Shown here: positions 54,829-64,000 of the stretch, piece after piece | How positions within the stretch are numbered: the first letter of the stretch is position 1 | Layout: each line of letters begins with the position of its first letter | NCBI RefSeq assembly: GCF_002575655.3 | Contig: NC_053039.3 | Span: forward strand, 218,569,622 to 218,633,621 | Source of the DNA: Aegilops tauschii subsp. strangulata | Taxonomy: Eukaryota; Streptophyta; Magnoliopsida; Poales; Poaceae | Direction: 5' to 3' | DNA length: 64,000 nt | Made by a program: the position numbers and the translations under genes | Notes under the pieces: model-generated | The model's input: the letters and a program-made list of their open reading frames with translations, nothing else | The model's database searches: none | What the model was told of the DNA's origin: nothing

Positions 54829-55765
54829 GGCGTATGGTTAGGTCAGGCTGGTTGGAGGTAGACGACAGGAGAATCGGAGAGGAAGAGAGAAGATTGTAGC
54901 AATACCGGGTAGTGCGGGGGTGATTTTAAACTGCGGAGCCGACGCCATTAAAAGTGGGGGCAGTTGGGACGAAGGTGGGCGGCGGAGCCTGGTCAAAGGG
55001 CTCGCCTCCCGGTGAGCCTGCGCAGCGGCCTGCTCGCACGCCTCCCGGTCAGCCCGCGCAGCGGTCTGCTCGCACGCCTCCTGTCGACTCACACGCTTGC
55101 TTGGACGGCACCTGCCGATGAGAAGCGGGACTCGTGGCGGCACGTAAATGCCCACGGTTTGAATAGTGAAAGCGTTCGCTTTAACCTGACAGGTCTTTGT
55201 TCCAAAATACCTCGGCTCTTCATTTGTGCAACTTCTCATAAGCAGCTTGTCTCAAATTGAAGAAAAAAATACGTAGGAATATTTGTGCCATATCACGAGA
55301 CCATGCTCAGTTTCATGAATTTCCGGTCACTTTTGGATTTTCTAAAATTTAAAATCCAGGATTCGAAACAATATCATAACCTGCATCATGCAATAAATTT
55401 TCAAGCGATACATCTTTACTGTTGTAGATGTTAATATTTCTTAAGAAAGGATTTGGTCAAACATTTTGCTTAGTTAGACTTTAGAAAAGTTATATATGCA
55501 GAGTAAAAGGATAATCCCTCCGTACCAGTGCATTGCCTGATATATTAACTCAAGTACTAGGCACGAACAAACGGGGCTCAATTATGTGCTCATCCTGGTG
55601 TAGTACTCCTATTAGTACTAGGCAATGGAGTTGACGGGTGACCTTGGGCAGCGGCGACCGAGGGAATTGAAACGTGCTCGGCACGGTAGGTAACATTGTC
55701 TAGTTACTAAAGCATCCCTCCATTGTTCGTCGGTAGTCATTATGGACCGGGGACATGAGGGGAAT
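54829..55765. other. upstream flank of the hypothetical gene and non-coding DNA
   Basis: 54990-55090 contains two GC-rich repeats of GGCxxGCTCGCACGCCTCC type. 55260-55765 has no ORF. 55517-55640 has CCCTCCGTACCAGTGCATTG and a distant GGCAATGGAG, possibly a decayed MITE, not resolved. Confidence 0.35.
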
Positions 55766-56288
55766 TTCCTAGGGCTGGAATTCTGGCCGCCAGATATTTC
55801 GACTTGAAACGCGGAGGCTCGATTGGTTGGGGTTGGCTAATGTGCGTACCACACACGCCACCAGAAGGACACGAGCCCGGGGTTTTTTAGGATCAACACG
55901 TGCTCGGGTCTGGCTGGTACGCCGTTGGGTGGTAGCATTCGAGAATACGATAGGAATCTTTTAAATTGCCGAGCGGATCTATATGTATTACAATGCCCAC
56001 TTTTCCTTGCAAATAGTAATCTCAACGTGGTAATTGATTTATGATGAGTTCTTGAATTAGAGTGAGTTTGTGATATAGTGATCTCAACGTGGATTTCACA
56101 TTTCATGGTATCCCTAGTAAGTTTTTCATTCCAAATTCAAATTTAAAAGATGAACGGTATGGTGGTGAGAAAACTTTGTATGTATCAAGCATATGACCAC
56201 ACACACACACATGAATACAACAACAATCCAGTAAGTATAGTGCATCTATTTTTCCAAACCATGCACGTATGACACAAATTCAAAAATA

Positions 56289-56448
56289 CTCCCTCTGTTC
56301 CTAAATATTTGTCTTTTAGAGATTACAACAGGTGACTACATACAGAGCAAAATGAGTGAATCTACACTCTAAAATATGTCTATATACATCCGTATGTGGC
56401 AGTCCATTTGAAATCTCTAAAAAGACTAATATTTAGGAATGAAGGAAG
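56289..56448. mobile_element. Stowaway MITE inserted in copy B
   Basis: The left end is CTCCCTCTGTTCCTAAATAT with TA before it (56287-56288). The right end is ATATTTAGGAATGAAGGAAG followed by TTA. The interior is the usual GTCTTTxAGAGATT...AATCTCTAAAAAGAC stem. The paralogous site in copy A (near 51712) has the flanks joined without the element. Confidence 0.9.
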
Positions 56449-56689
56449 TTAAATGTAAGACATGCATGGTCCTCAATTCAATATTTAAAATGAACAGGAA
56501 ACTGAAACATGAATATTAAGTCTAGTACATACATGCAAATGTTGTGTTTAGGCGGAGCTATGTAGATTATCGGGGGTTAACCCCTCGACTCTAGATAAAA
56601 TTTTGAAGCTCTATTTATGATTATTTAGATTATATTATTTGAACATTATATTTGTCCCCACCCTCCCAAACACCAATTGGTTGTGCACC

Positions 56690-57620
56690 CCCCCTCCCCG
56701 GGAGAATATCATGTGCCCCCACACCTTAGATGCTATATGCTGATACGAGTTGCTTGGACCTTGTAGATCTGAGATATAGCAGCTCACAGGATGTCTTAAT
56801 ATTTTTACAGGAAACCTTAATGAGTTTGAGAATTGCACACAATTTGTACAAAAACTACCCAGATGCCCTTGGACCCCATACCCAACGACCTCGAAGCTCG
56901 TATCACCGTAGCATCTAAGAGAATGAAGGAGGACCTCATATTCTCCTGTATGTAAGAATATCATGTGCTACCACACCTTAGATGCTTTGGTGATACAAGC
57001 TCTTCGGAGCCGTTGGATCTGTGATCCAACAACTCCTCGATGGTTCGAATGTTTTTTTGCAGAAAAGCCCCCAAAGAGTTCAGCCACTGCTTACAAGCAC
57101 AAAGACTGCTTAGATGCCATTGGATCTCAGATCGAATGACCTCGAAGCTCGTATCACCATAGTATCCAAGCTGCGAGAGCACCTGATGTTTTCTCGCACG
57201 GGAGAATATGAGGTGCTCCCGCACCGTAGATTCTATGGTGATACGAGTTCCCGAAGATCTAGGGGCTCACAGTAGGAGGTTTGAATGTTTTTGCAATATA
57301 CGCGTGAGAGAGTTTGGGAATTGTGCAGAAAGTACAAGTACTACGCATGTGGCATCTGATCACAGTTCATAAGACCTAGATGCTTGTATCTCTGTAGCGG
57401 CTAATTAAGCTACGGGGAGCACCTATTATGAGCAACTGGGAGCCGTTGGATCCAAGATGCAGCGGCATACACGAGGCCTGAATGTTTTATTTGCAAAAAA
57501 ACCTTGGAGAGTTTGGAAATTGCGCATAATTATAAAGACTACTCCCAAGCCATTGGATCTTAGTTCCAACGACGTAAAAACTCGTATCACCATATCATCT
57601 AAGCTGCGGGGTGGATGTGA
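56690..57620. repeat. tandem array of about four units with palindromic junctions
   Basis: Units begin near 56700, 56953, 57201 and 57415 (GGAGAATATCATGTGC and variants) with periods of about 253, 248 and 214. Each contains a TAGATGCTxTxxTGATAC start, a GAGCCGTTGGATCT block, GAATGTTTTT, GAGAGTTTGGxAATTG and a closing CTCGTATCACCATA...AAGCTGCG. The closing segment of one unit and the opening of the next are inverted repeats of about 45 bp, so every junction can fold as a hairpin. It is absent from segmental copy A. Confidence 0.8.
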
Positions 57621-58035
57621 TATTCTATGCCACTGTCATTTTTGTTCCTAAACTTGCAAAATACGTGTAACTCGTGCCGTTACTTGTCTAACCGCGCAAA
57701 GTGCTTGTTCAAAAAAAAACATCCTACACTGAAATTTCAGAATAACACACGGGGGTCGCACTTGTCATTGATCAAATTTGGACATAAACTAACAAATCTG
57801 AAAGACGAGATTTGAACTGGCAACCTGGACTACAAAGCGTAAGTTGATAGCCTGAAACAACAACGGTTGTTGGCTTTGTCCCATTACGTTGAGTAGAGTA
57901 GAAGGAGTGGCTCATCAACACGTGCATGACCGTTGACTCACTTACTGGTGGGTCCCAGGTCTGCGATCTCTCTCTCCTCTCCATCGTCTAACCTTTAGAT
58001 GCACGGGCACACACGAAGAGCGGCGCTAGCTTGCC

Positions 58036-58840
58036 GTGGTGTTATTATAACTAAAAAAAGCTTGGAAAATAGAAGAATCGCCTAGAACAAGAGACGTTGT
58101 GGCTGGTCAAGACGGAGCTAACCACACCTATCCTCCGTGCCATGTTAGCATGATGAAGCTGTGTGGCTAGTGGGGTGTTTTCGACCGACTGGCTGGGTCC
58201 CAAGGTCGAACCATAGGTAGTACGTCTGATACAGTATATTTTTACACGCACATTTTTCCTCCATGCCGAGACGTGGCACACCCCGCGGTTTTGGGGTCCT
58301 CCCGGGTGGTGCATGCATATTTTCTTCCTTGCCAAGATGTGGGACGCCCTACCGCGTGTTTTCTGGGTCCTCCTTGGTTGTAGCGCTGAAGCAAGTAAAT
58401 GAGTCATCAAATCATGAAAGACCACCTTTCCTGCCGAGTACATCAGTGAAGCACGGTGGCTAGCGAGTTGGGCTAGTGCGACCGATTAGCTAGGCCACGA
58501 CCACATTTGTTTTTCACCCCTTTCTTTATCTCCTTGTCGACAGGTAAATTTAAATATCCACCGCGGCGTTGCTCTGGTCTTTGGGTGCGGTAGGCGCGAT
58601 AGGATTTTTAATTTTTTTGATTGACGGGAGCAGGCGCGGCAACAATTAGTCACGATGACTCCGCCTGTAAAACCCACTGCTCCCTGATGTGAAAAGTTGT
58701 CGACTGGTGTTTTCCCATGGTGAAAACCAAAAGATTCACCCTGCTCCTCGGCTGGCTCCCTCCGCCTCCCCGTAGATTGCATTGCCTTTCAGCCGTTTTG
58801 CCCCCTTTGCTTCCTCTCCCCATTGCTTCTACCTAGTTCC
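58036..58840. other. intergenic stretch upstream of the coiled-coil gene
   Basis: 58391-58437 resembles part of the promoter-like blocks at 60258-60422 and 63840-63995 (GAGTCATCAAATCATGAAAG). Two copies of GTGGGACGCC or GTGGCACACC followed by a GGGTCCTCC motif lie near 58272 and 58340. No coding domain. Confidence 0.4.
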
Positions 58841-59524
58841 ATGGCGGTGCACCAGATCACGGAGTCTGAGGTGAGGCGCCTGACACAGGAGCTCCAGGCC
58901 AAGGATGCGAAGCTTAGGGCCAAGGACGTGGAGCTCCGTGAGCTCAAGAAGGAGAGGAGTGCCATGCTCCTCCTTTATGTGCGGGAGTTCACGGAGCTTC
59001 AAAAGCGGCAGGCGTCCACCACAAAGATGCTCGAGGCATCGATTGCGTTGCTGCAGAAAGCGGGAGATACGATAGGTGGTCAGGCAACCCGGTTGGAGCG
59101 CGAGCGGGCCGATCGTGACGAGGTCCAGGATCGCCTTAGCCACTTGGTGGACCATGTTGCCATGCACGTGTTGCGGCTGCGCGATGCCTACCGTCGTGCC
59201 AGCGCGACCATGCCGGGCGTCGGGCTAAACCCGTTCGACCACCCCGTCGACTTCAACGAGCTGCGGCTTCCTGACCTGGTCTCCTTCTTCACCTATATCT
59301 CTGAGGAGCTGAGGCGTCTCCGTGCGATGGTGGGGGCGGAGCTGGACAAGGAGGGGCTGCGGGCTGCCGTCGCCATTGCTGGGTGAATCCTCTCAGGGCT
59401 CCTTTACCGGAATCCATTCGTGCCATTGGACGCCGTCTTTGACGAGCTGGATCCCGTCGTCCGGGAGCGGGCTTTGTGGGCGATGGCACCCTGCATCACC
59501 AACGTCGTGCACCTCGAGAAGTAG
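58841..59524 (+). pseudogene. coiled-coil protein gene with one in-frame stop
   Basis: ATG 58841 opens MAVHQITESEVRRLTQELQA. A long coiled coil (KDAKLRAKDVELRELKKERS, ...KMLEASIALLQKAGDTI) is followed by a globular part (HVLRLRDAYRRASATMPGVG, NPFDHPVDFNELRLPDLVSF, ISEELRRLRAMVGAELDKEG). A TGA at 59384-59386 stops the frame. The same frame then stays open for 45 more codons (ILSGLLYRNPFVPLDAVFDE, ALWAMAPCITNVVHLEK) to TAG at 59522. The TGA is one transition from CGA (Arg). Intronless. Function unknown. It is either a recent pseudogene or a protein shortened by about 46 residues. Confidence 0.6.
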
Positions 59525-60746
59525 AGGCACTTCGGTGGTGTTTAGGCGTCCTCTACATGGGCATGTCCATGTCTCGGCGCAACATGACCGTTGGATCAAA
59601 CTCAGAGGGTGCAGATTAGTCACTGTAGCACAATGCATGTGGGTGTGTTTGGTTGCATTCTCATCTCAATATAGTTGTTCCCTCTTCATGCATGCTCATC
59701 TTAGCACCCCTCTTCATGCATGCTCCTAGTGTATTTGTGTTAACCTACTAGTGTGGACTCATGCACCCTTCATGCACTCTGCCAAACACCCAAAAGTGGG
59801 TCGAGAAGGGAACTTTTGCTCCCATCCCATGCACCCTTCATACACCCTGCCTAACACTGATTCGTGCTTCATATGGTTCATCTTCCATGGAGTACTGTAG
59901 CACCATACTCTCTGTGCGCTGTAGACCTAGTTCTGTTAACATTGATCTCACCGTTCATTCTCGACTGGACAGTCAAAAAAGGGTACTATGTTACATTACT
60001 GTTCATATAGTTGACATGCGCACAACCTCATTTGTTATCGTCATATCTTACTACACTAGCAACAAGGTTATGTAGTACTGACGTATGAACCACTACACAT
60101 GCCTAGTAGTAGGAGCATTGTGTAAGTTCAAGTGGCTGTCGTGTTTTGCACTCCTCCATCGTAAGAGTGGAAACGCTTACTGTAATCATTTTTTTCTTCA
60201 GAAACAGTGGACACGCTCTATCGTGTGGATCCTCCTCGACGTTCGTCGGGAACCTTGCTACTCACTTTCACCGACGTGTGGGACAGCCAACATCGCGGTC
60301 CACTATCCATGCACTAAATTACTACGTACTAGAGTGCCCAACTACACGGTAGACTACCCCGATCGAAGCGCCGCAGTAATGCCCAATGAGCCATCAAATC
60401 ACAAAAACCCCACCTTTCCAGCAGTAAGTTGGACAGATGAAGCAACCATCATTTCACTCTTCTCCCTCAATTCCTCTCTTGAAGAAAACCCCAACTCGCT
60501 TCTCCCTCATCTTGTTCCTCATTTCTTCAAGAAAACCCCGACCTGCTTCTGCCATTGTTCTTCTCTCCCAAAGAAGGAAAGGTGAGTGCACCAATGGTGT
60601 TGATTCTGGCCAAGGTCCGGTCTTGCAACCCCGAGACTGGTCCTACAACTCCCTCTCTGTTCTTCTTTTGGGTTTGTGATTATGGTTTCTTTTCTTTTAT
60701 TTCTATTTGACAGTTCTTGATTGACCCTGGAGCACCAGCCGAAGTG
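59525..60746. other. intergenic region with the upstream block of the B3 locus
   Basis: 60258-60422 is repeated at 63840-63995 (see below). A T-rich to CT-rich leader follows (60437-60600), then a GTGAGTG/TTTGACAG pair (60581, 60713) that could bound an untranslated-region intron. 59641-59870 holds GTGTTTGG...CCTAACAC ends with repeats of CTTCATGCATGCTC, possibly a small MITE. Confidence 0.4.
60258..60422 (+). promoter_or_regulatory. repeated upstream block, copy 1
   Basis: Shared with 63840-63995: CCATGCACxAAAT, AGAGTGCxCAACT-CACGGTAGACT, CCCCGxTCGxAGCGCC, CAGTAATGCxCAATGAGCC and TCAAATCACAAAA then CCCACCTTTCCAGC. It lies about 325 bp before the predicted B3-locus start codon. Confidence 0.6.
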
Positions 60747-63332
60747 ATGTCTATGGCTCTGGCCAAAACTGTCGAGGCTCAGGGTACGAAGAAGCGCAAG
60801 CACCTCGCCAAGACTACCGCAGACAAGCTCAAGGCCATCGCCCTATCCAAGGCTCCCTCTCCGGGATCCCTCATTAAGCAAGTCCACGTAATATCTCTTC
60901 TTGACAATCTTTTTCTCGATCTTGATTGTGTTTTTTCATCTAACACGCAGTACTAGTACTAGTAGTACAACTTTCTGGGTGATATTCCATGTGATTTTTG
61001 TGTGCCAAATGACGGTTCTAAATTCCTCTTTTGACCAAAACATGCGAGAGGTTGACACTGATTTCTTATAGATTACTTTCAACTACTTTATGAACATGAA
61101 TGCTACCTTTGAAGAGAGTATATTAGCCTCAGTAACTTGTGTTATGGATATTGCAAGTAATCCGTCTGCTCTCATGCCTTTGAAGACATGTTCTAGTGTC
61201 TTTGTTCACTCATTTCTGTGCGTATATGTAGTCTTATATGGAGTAAAATATCGAAAATCACTTATATTTCTGAACGGAGGTAGTAATAAAATATTTTGTT
61301 TCTGTTTGAATTAGAACCAGGTCCGCGGTGGAGATGAAGTTCTCAAAGTCATGCCGTGTGAATTGGAAGACCTGAGGATGAGTTCTACTGCTAAACTATC
61401 CAACTGTTGTGTCCTTGTTGCCACGTGTCCTGAACTAGTGTTTTCTTGTAGCATTGTTGTTAGGCGTGTTCTCGAGGGTGTACTTCACCACAACAATTTC
61501 CTGGCTATGCCTTCGATTATGAAGGGTGTAGTTCTTGTAAAGTTTCCCGACAAATCTGATGTGGATTGTCTTCATCGTCATGTTTATGAGTGGAAAGACC
61601 ACTCTGTTGGGTTCTCCAAGGTTGACAAGATGGTGATGGTGCTGGTAGACATCTCTCACGAAGTCCATGGCCTAGTAAGTTATGCGGGGTTCATCCCATA
61701 GGTCGGTGGCAAGAAATAGTCTGTAGAGTTTACTTAGTGCAACTTTGCTTGTCTGTAGTATGTACTATTGTTCAGTACTTGATTTGTGTGTGTGAACCCT
61801 GTATTGTTCAGTACTACTGCTTTTGTTGTGTGGTGAGTCCTGAGAACAGTCTATGTTAATGTCTGTCCACTCAATTCAGTCTGTATATTTTGAAGTATCC
61901 AGATCATCTTTTTTGTGAGGAAGGTTTATTAATTATGGTTACGCTCCAATATCTGTTTGCATTGCAGGGTTTATGCACACACCAGGATTTCCAGTCCCAT
62001 GGATGTTTGGTCCATACGATTTGTCACGACCTTTGGACTGTCCTGCTTGTGGGAGTAAGCGAGGGCCCTGCATGCCACGCCTAATTGGACAATCAATCTT
62101 CTGTTTAGAACTTGAACATAGTGATTTCCTGGTAAGGATTCACTCGTGTCACATCAAGTAAATCTTATTGATTTACTATCTAAATCTTATTGATTTAATG
62201 TCATGTTTTCTTACTTTTGCTGCAATTTTACAATGCAGGTTTTGCCATGTGACATTCGTCACAGAATAAACCGTTTGGTTTGCTCTATGATGGTTATTTT
62301 TGTAGGTTTCACTTCTTATGTCGTGTCAGTAACGAAGGCACTGTCCATCACTTGTATTACTGGACACAATTGGATCAGTCTGTTGTCTGAGTACAATCTG
62401 AAGCCCTATGATGAACTGCAGTTTGGTTTAACAAACACATGACAATTAGTCCTTCTCGCATTTAAAAGAAATGAAGAAAAAGACTGGAACAAGGTCACAG
62501 AGCCTAGTCAAGTTAGAAAGCTGATCATAGCAGACCAGAGATGATCGCTGCTGTCTCGCACATCGGTACCACCTTTAACAACGGATCGAGCACCGACACC
62601 TTCTCTGAAGGCACTTGCTCTAGCACTGACAGCGGCAACAGCTTAGTCTGATCCACCTGAGGATTGGGCACCGACCGCGTCAGCGGATCAGGATGATCTA
62701 CCGGAGGATCAGGCATCGACACCTGCTCCGACACCGGCACCAGCTCCACAAGGAGCACCATCTCTGGCAGCAACAGCGGCACTACCAGTCGCACTGGCAC
62801 GACACCAGCAATGGCTCCGACGCCTGCACCAACACTTGAAGTTGCACTTGCATCTGCTCCGGCCCGTGCAGCGGCAACGGAACCAGCAGTTGCACCAGCA
62901 ACAGACTGGGCTGCAGTTTGCACTGCATATACCAAAGTCCATACAAAAACCGACATCTCCACCTTCTTGGTAAGCATTGGTCGCCCAAGTGCTTCGTTCT
63001 TTTTTCTTTCCATGTTGTTTCACATGATTCACTGTGTTGATCTAACTGTTTATGTATGTCTTCTTGTTTGCAAACAGAGAATTCCTAGAGCAACGAGGGA
63101 GTCATTCAACAATCCGGGCGACCGTGATCAAGTTTCCCTTACCAGGCGCAGCCTTGGTGTGAATGAACCTGCTCAATATACCGTAAGTACAAAGGATGGT
63201 CGCATGATGATTGATGCTAAAGGATGGTCAAGGTTCAAATCTAAATCAAATCTTGCGGTAGGGGATGATGTCAAAATCAAACTTTCTCGGCAAGGAGAGT
63301 TGGTCCAAATCAACTTTGAAATTCTTCAGTAG
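60747..63332 (+). CDS. B3-domain (REM-like) locus, exon structure only partly resolved
   Basis: REM-type B3 proteins are plant DNA-binding factors. A Lys-rich first exon (60747-60887, MSMALAKTVEAQGTKKRKHL) joins in phase to 61321-61674 (MPCELEDLRMSSTAKLSN, VVLVKFPDKSDVDCLHRHVY), but the link to the next exon is out of phase. Exons 61968-62131 and 62239-62442 join in phase 0 and give a B3-like fold (LELEHSDFL, VLPCDIRHRINRLV, TGHNWISLLSEYNLKPYDEL) ending in TGA. Exons 62811-62969 and 63078-63332 (108-bp intron) give an Ala/Pro-rich lead and a second B3-like domain (VSTKDGRMMIDAKGWSRFKS, LAVGDDVKIKL). A probable frameshift precedes 62811. The locus could be one damaged gene or two genes. The exon at 61074-61310 is partly a decayed Stowaway. 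Confidence 0.5.
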
Positions 63333-64000
63333 CAGCATGCAACTACCGAACTAATCTATCCTCCGAGAGATTTTGATGTAGTAATATGGCATGGTGAAAC
63401 AAGTGTCCTATGTGTATAAGTAGTACGACAGTATTATTTATCACATAGGATATTGTGAAAGAATCGCAACTTTGATTGCTGGTTAGGAACTGTTGTTCGA
63501 TTTCATTCTAACAGCTGTCGTGCTTTATTCAATTTTCTGTATTCGCCTTGCAACAGCATCTAAAACCAGCGCCGTATCGATCGCTTGCAATATGAAATGC
63601 TCTGAGTTAGAATACATGGTCCCAAAAACATGCAGGCCACCGGCCTGTGGCCCAAAGTCTAGAACCGTGAGCATGTCTGAGTATTATATTCTCAGCTGAA
63701 CCCCCATATTATGTTATATATATTCCTCTTGATTTTCTTATGTATAAAGTTGTGATATAAAAGATTTTTATATTTCTTTACAGAGGGAGTATTTCTCTGT
63801 CAAAAATATATTTATGTGTAACTAGTTACTCCTGCCTTTCTACTTCCTTTCACTGATATGTGGGGCATCCGGCAACGGGGTCCACGTGCCATGCACCAAA
63901 TTAGAGTGCACAACTGCACGGTAGACTCACCCCGGTCGTAGCGCCACAGTAATGCTCAATGAGCCGTCAAATCACAAAACCCCCACCTTTCCAGCTTTAG
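63333..64000. other. 3' flank of the B3 locus and start of a repeated upstream block
   Basis: 63333-63770 is the likely 3' untranslated region and flank. TTTACAGAGGGAGTA near 63780 is a decayed MITE end. 63840-63995 repeats the block at 60258-60422. So a second, related transcription unit may begin just beyond the window. Confidence 0.5.

Larger units (their letters stand above)
55766..58035. repeat. segmental duplication, copy B
   Basis: Counterpart of 51188-53500 with two insertions that copy A lacks: a Stowaway MITE (56289-56448) and a hairpin-forming tandem array (about 56690-57620). The shared right-hand part contains CAAATTTGGAC, GAGATTTGAACTGGCAACC-like text, and CTCTCTCTCCTC...CACACACGAAGA. 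It starts GGGCTGGAATTCTGGCCGCC. Confidence 0.7.

Noticed and set aside
54300..54899. 199-codon plus-strand ORF overlapping the hypothetical gene
   Set aside because: Arg/Ala/Gly-rich low complexity in a GC-rich region. The minus-strand ORF has the better leader and start context, though neither is proven.
1..64000. tRNA, rRNA or small RNA genes
   Set aside because: No tRNA cloverleaf-like or rRNA sequence was recognised by reading. The tRNA-Asp match at 31067 is a primer-binding site, not a gene.

Overview
The window reads as chromosomal DNA of a large, repeat-rich grass genome, most likely wheat, barley or another Triticeae. Evidence: a BARE/Angela/WIS-type copia LTR terminus, a Sabrina/WHAM-like LTR, an Athila-lineage gypsy element, CTCCCTCCGT-type Stowaway MITEs, a CACTA terminus, LINE fragments, and plant genes with GT-AG introns. 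I saw no prokaryotic gene organisation, no CRISPR array and no tRNA or rRNA gene.

Layout. 1-4731 is the 3' end of a gypsy element with a 3.86 kb LTR, inserted in a copia LTR (4732-4841) that itself abuts a LINE (4842-6477). 6548-12121 holds a gene for a protein with three GATA-type zinc fingers (10223-11569) and a decayed inverted copy of it (7029-8310) flanked by two related LTR-like sequences. 12416-12885 is a frameshifted B3-domain gene. 13248-14690 is rich in tandem repeats. 15296-16620 is a LINE remnant on the minus strand. 17641-19448 is a complete three-exon gene for the V-ATPase proteolipid subunit c. 19903-20742 is a nearly perfect inverted repeat. 20823-22490 is a Tat-like gypsy pol remnant.

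22751-39815 is a three-level nest: a minus-strand Sabrina/WHAM-like element is interrupted in gag by a CACTA end (28734), and the CACTA is interrupted by a full-length Athila-type gypsy (29534-39810, target duplication CCTGT). That element keeps LTRs, primer-binding site, polypurine tract, gag, protease, RT, RNase H and integrase, but carries two in-frame stops and one frameshift. CACTA sequence resumes at 39816 and leads into two successive minus-strand units resembling CACTA TnpA genes (about 40568-45516 and 46970-51061). The second contains a regular array of 30-nt candidate micro-exons.

From 51 to 58 kb there are two diverged copies of one segment, each carrying a different insertion. 58.8-64 kb holds a coiled-coil gene with one in-frame stop, and a B3 (REM-like) locus whose upstream region recurs at the window end, which suggests a tandem gene array. 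The strongest host genes are the V-ATPase subunit c gene and the triple-finger GATA gene. I could not demonstrate a new system. The most unusual structures are the inverted GATA duplication, the 265-bp inverted repeat with an acidic ORF in both arms, the micro-exon array, and the paralogous segments with reciprocal insertions.
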